Assembly (NCBI RefSeq): GCF_024448695.1
Contig: NZ_JAMOHY010000006.1
Location: 1-64,000, forward strand
From: Stutzerimonas stutzeri
GTDB lineage: Bacteria > Pseudomonadota > Gammaproteobacteria > Pseudomonadales > Pseudomonadaceae
Length of the DNA stretch: 64,000 nucleotides
Reading direction: 5' to 3'
Positions 63,672 through 64,000 of this stretch are shown here, piece after piece. The first letter of the stretch is position 1. Every line of letters begins with the position of its first letter. A program made the position numbers and the translations under genes. The notes beneath the pieces are model-generated. The model was not told the DNA's origin and ran no database searches. It saw only the letters and a program-made list of their open reading frames with translations.

Positions 63672-64000
63672 TCACCGCTGCTGCCATTTGACACGATCAA
63701 TAAATGCATTCAGCCCGACCAACCAATCACGCTGAACATCCGTATAGGTCGCCTGTATGGGACCCGGCACAACAAGCTGCAAACCATGCGAGCGCATTTC
63801 TCTTGTCTGGGTTTCACTAATGGCAGCCTCCAGAGTCACGAGATGTTTTCTGGCAATCCTGTCAGCCTCACTCAACACCTGTCGCCAGCGGTCCTTGCAT
63901 GTTGTCTTTGCCCCCAACATGGACAGTCGATCTATCGGGAAAGCAGGATTTCGATAATCGACAAAGCCGGGAAATAAAAAATCCGGCTTGGCACTGTTCT
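63672..64000 (-). CDS. EcoRII-type restriction endonuclease, C-terminal part (cut by window edge)
   Basis: The frame stays open to the window edge and shows 108 residues ending VKWQQR. It contains the PD-(D/E)xK-like core NSAKPDFLFPG ... LSMLGAKTTCKDRWRQVL, then KHLVTLEAAISETQ and LQLVVPGPIQATY, which resembles the C-terminal catalytic domain of EcoRII (cuts CCWGG). Start and N-terminal effector part lie beyond position 64000. A cognate methyltransferase is expected nearby but is not visible. Transcription runs towards purE. Confidence 0.75.
   Translation of the reverse strand, partial: NSAKPDFLFPGFVDYRNPAFPIDRLSMLGAKTTCKDRWRQVLSEADRIARKHLVTLEAAISETQTREMRSHGLQLVVPGPIQATYTDVQRDWLVGLNAFIDRVKWQQR

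Overview
The window is a bacterial chromosome segment with the gene content and order of Pseudomonas in the broad sense, a high-GC gammaproteobacterium. The order tyrS - M23 peptidase - anmK - erpA - argC, then hemJ, coq7, vfr and trpCDG, then trpE - gph - rpe, then murU/amgK - lptD - surA - pdxA - rsmA - apaGH - glpE - prkA/yeaH/spoVR - cca - folKB - plsY - tsaD - rpsU - dnaG - rpoD matches the P. aeruginosa PA0668-PA0576 segment as I know it. Dispersed GTAGGGTGGAT-type repeats and the overall GC suggest the stutzeri/mendocina side of the genus, but the species cannot be fixed from this sequence.

Layout. 1-11 kb: translation, cell-wall recycling, Fe-S and heme genes, a Ycf46-like AAA+ ATPase, HIT, Coq7, an OsmC-like protein and the Vfr/CRP regulator. 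11-18 kb: tryptophan biosynthesis, with trpGDC and trpE separated by one MASE3-GGDEF-EAL gene. Both trp transcription units have a short leader peptide ending in an Arg-Trp-Arg-Trp motif, which fits attenuation. 18-32 kb: gph-rpe, gabT, the djlA/murU/amgK strand facing the lptD-surA-pdxA-rsmA-apaG-apaH-glpE outer-membrane and maintenance cluster. 32-37 kb: the prkA-yeaH-spoVR stress module. 37-46 kb: cca, folate genes, plsY, tsaD and the rpsU-dnaG-rpoD macromolecular synthesis cluster, ending at a CAU-anticodon tRNA.

46.2-53.3 kb is an accessory island directly behind that tRNA, visibly richer in A and T than its surroundings. It holds an AAA ATPase plus subtilisin-like protease pair of the IetAS type, a HEPN/Toprim-associated protein, an unassigned 196-residue protein and a truncated DEDD exonuclease. 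No integrase is present. The right margin holds a 24-base tRNA-3'-end-like remnant. This is the most likely place for anti-phage or plasmid-addiction functions.

53.4-64 kb: an orphan solute-binding protein, a BetT-like BCCT transporter, a polar amino-acid ABC transporter (ATPase, binding protein, two permeases), a hexose-6-phosphate mutarotase, small membrane or exported proteins, and purEK. The last 330 bases enter the C-terminal end of an EcoRII-type restriction endonuclease, so a restriction-modification locus probably continues past the right edge.

All assignments come from reading translated motifs, gene order and DNA signals by eye; no database search was run.
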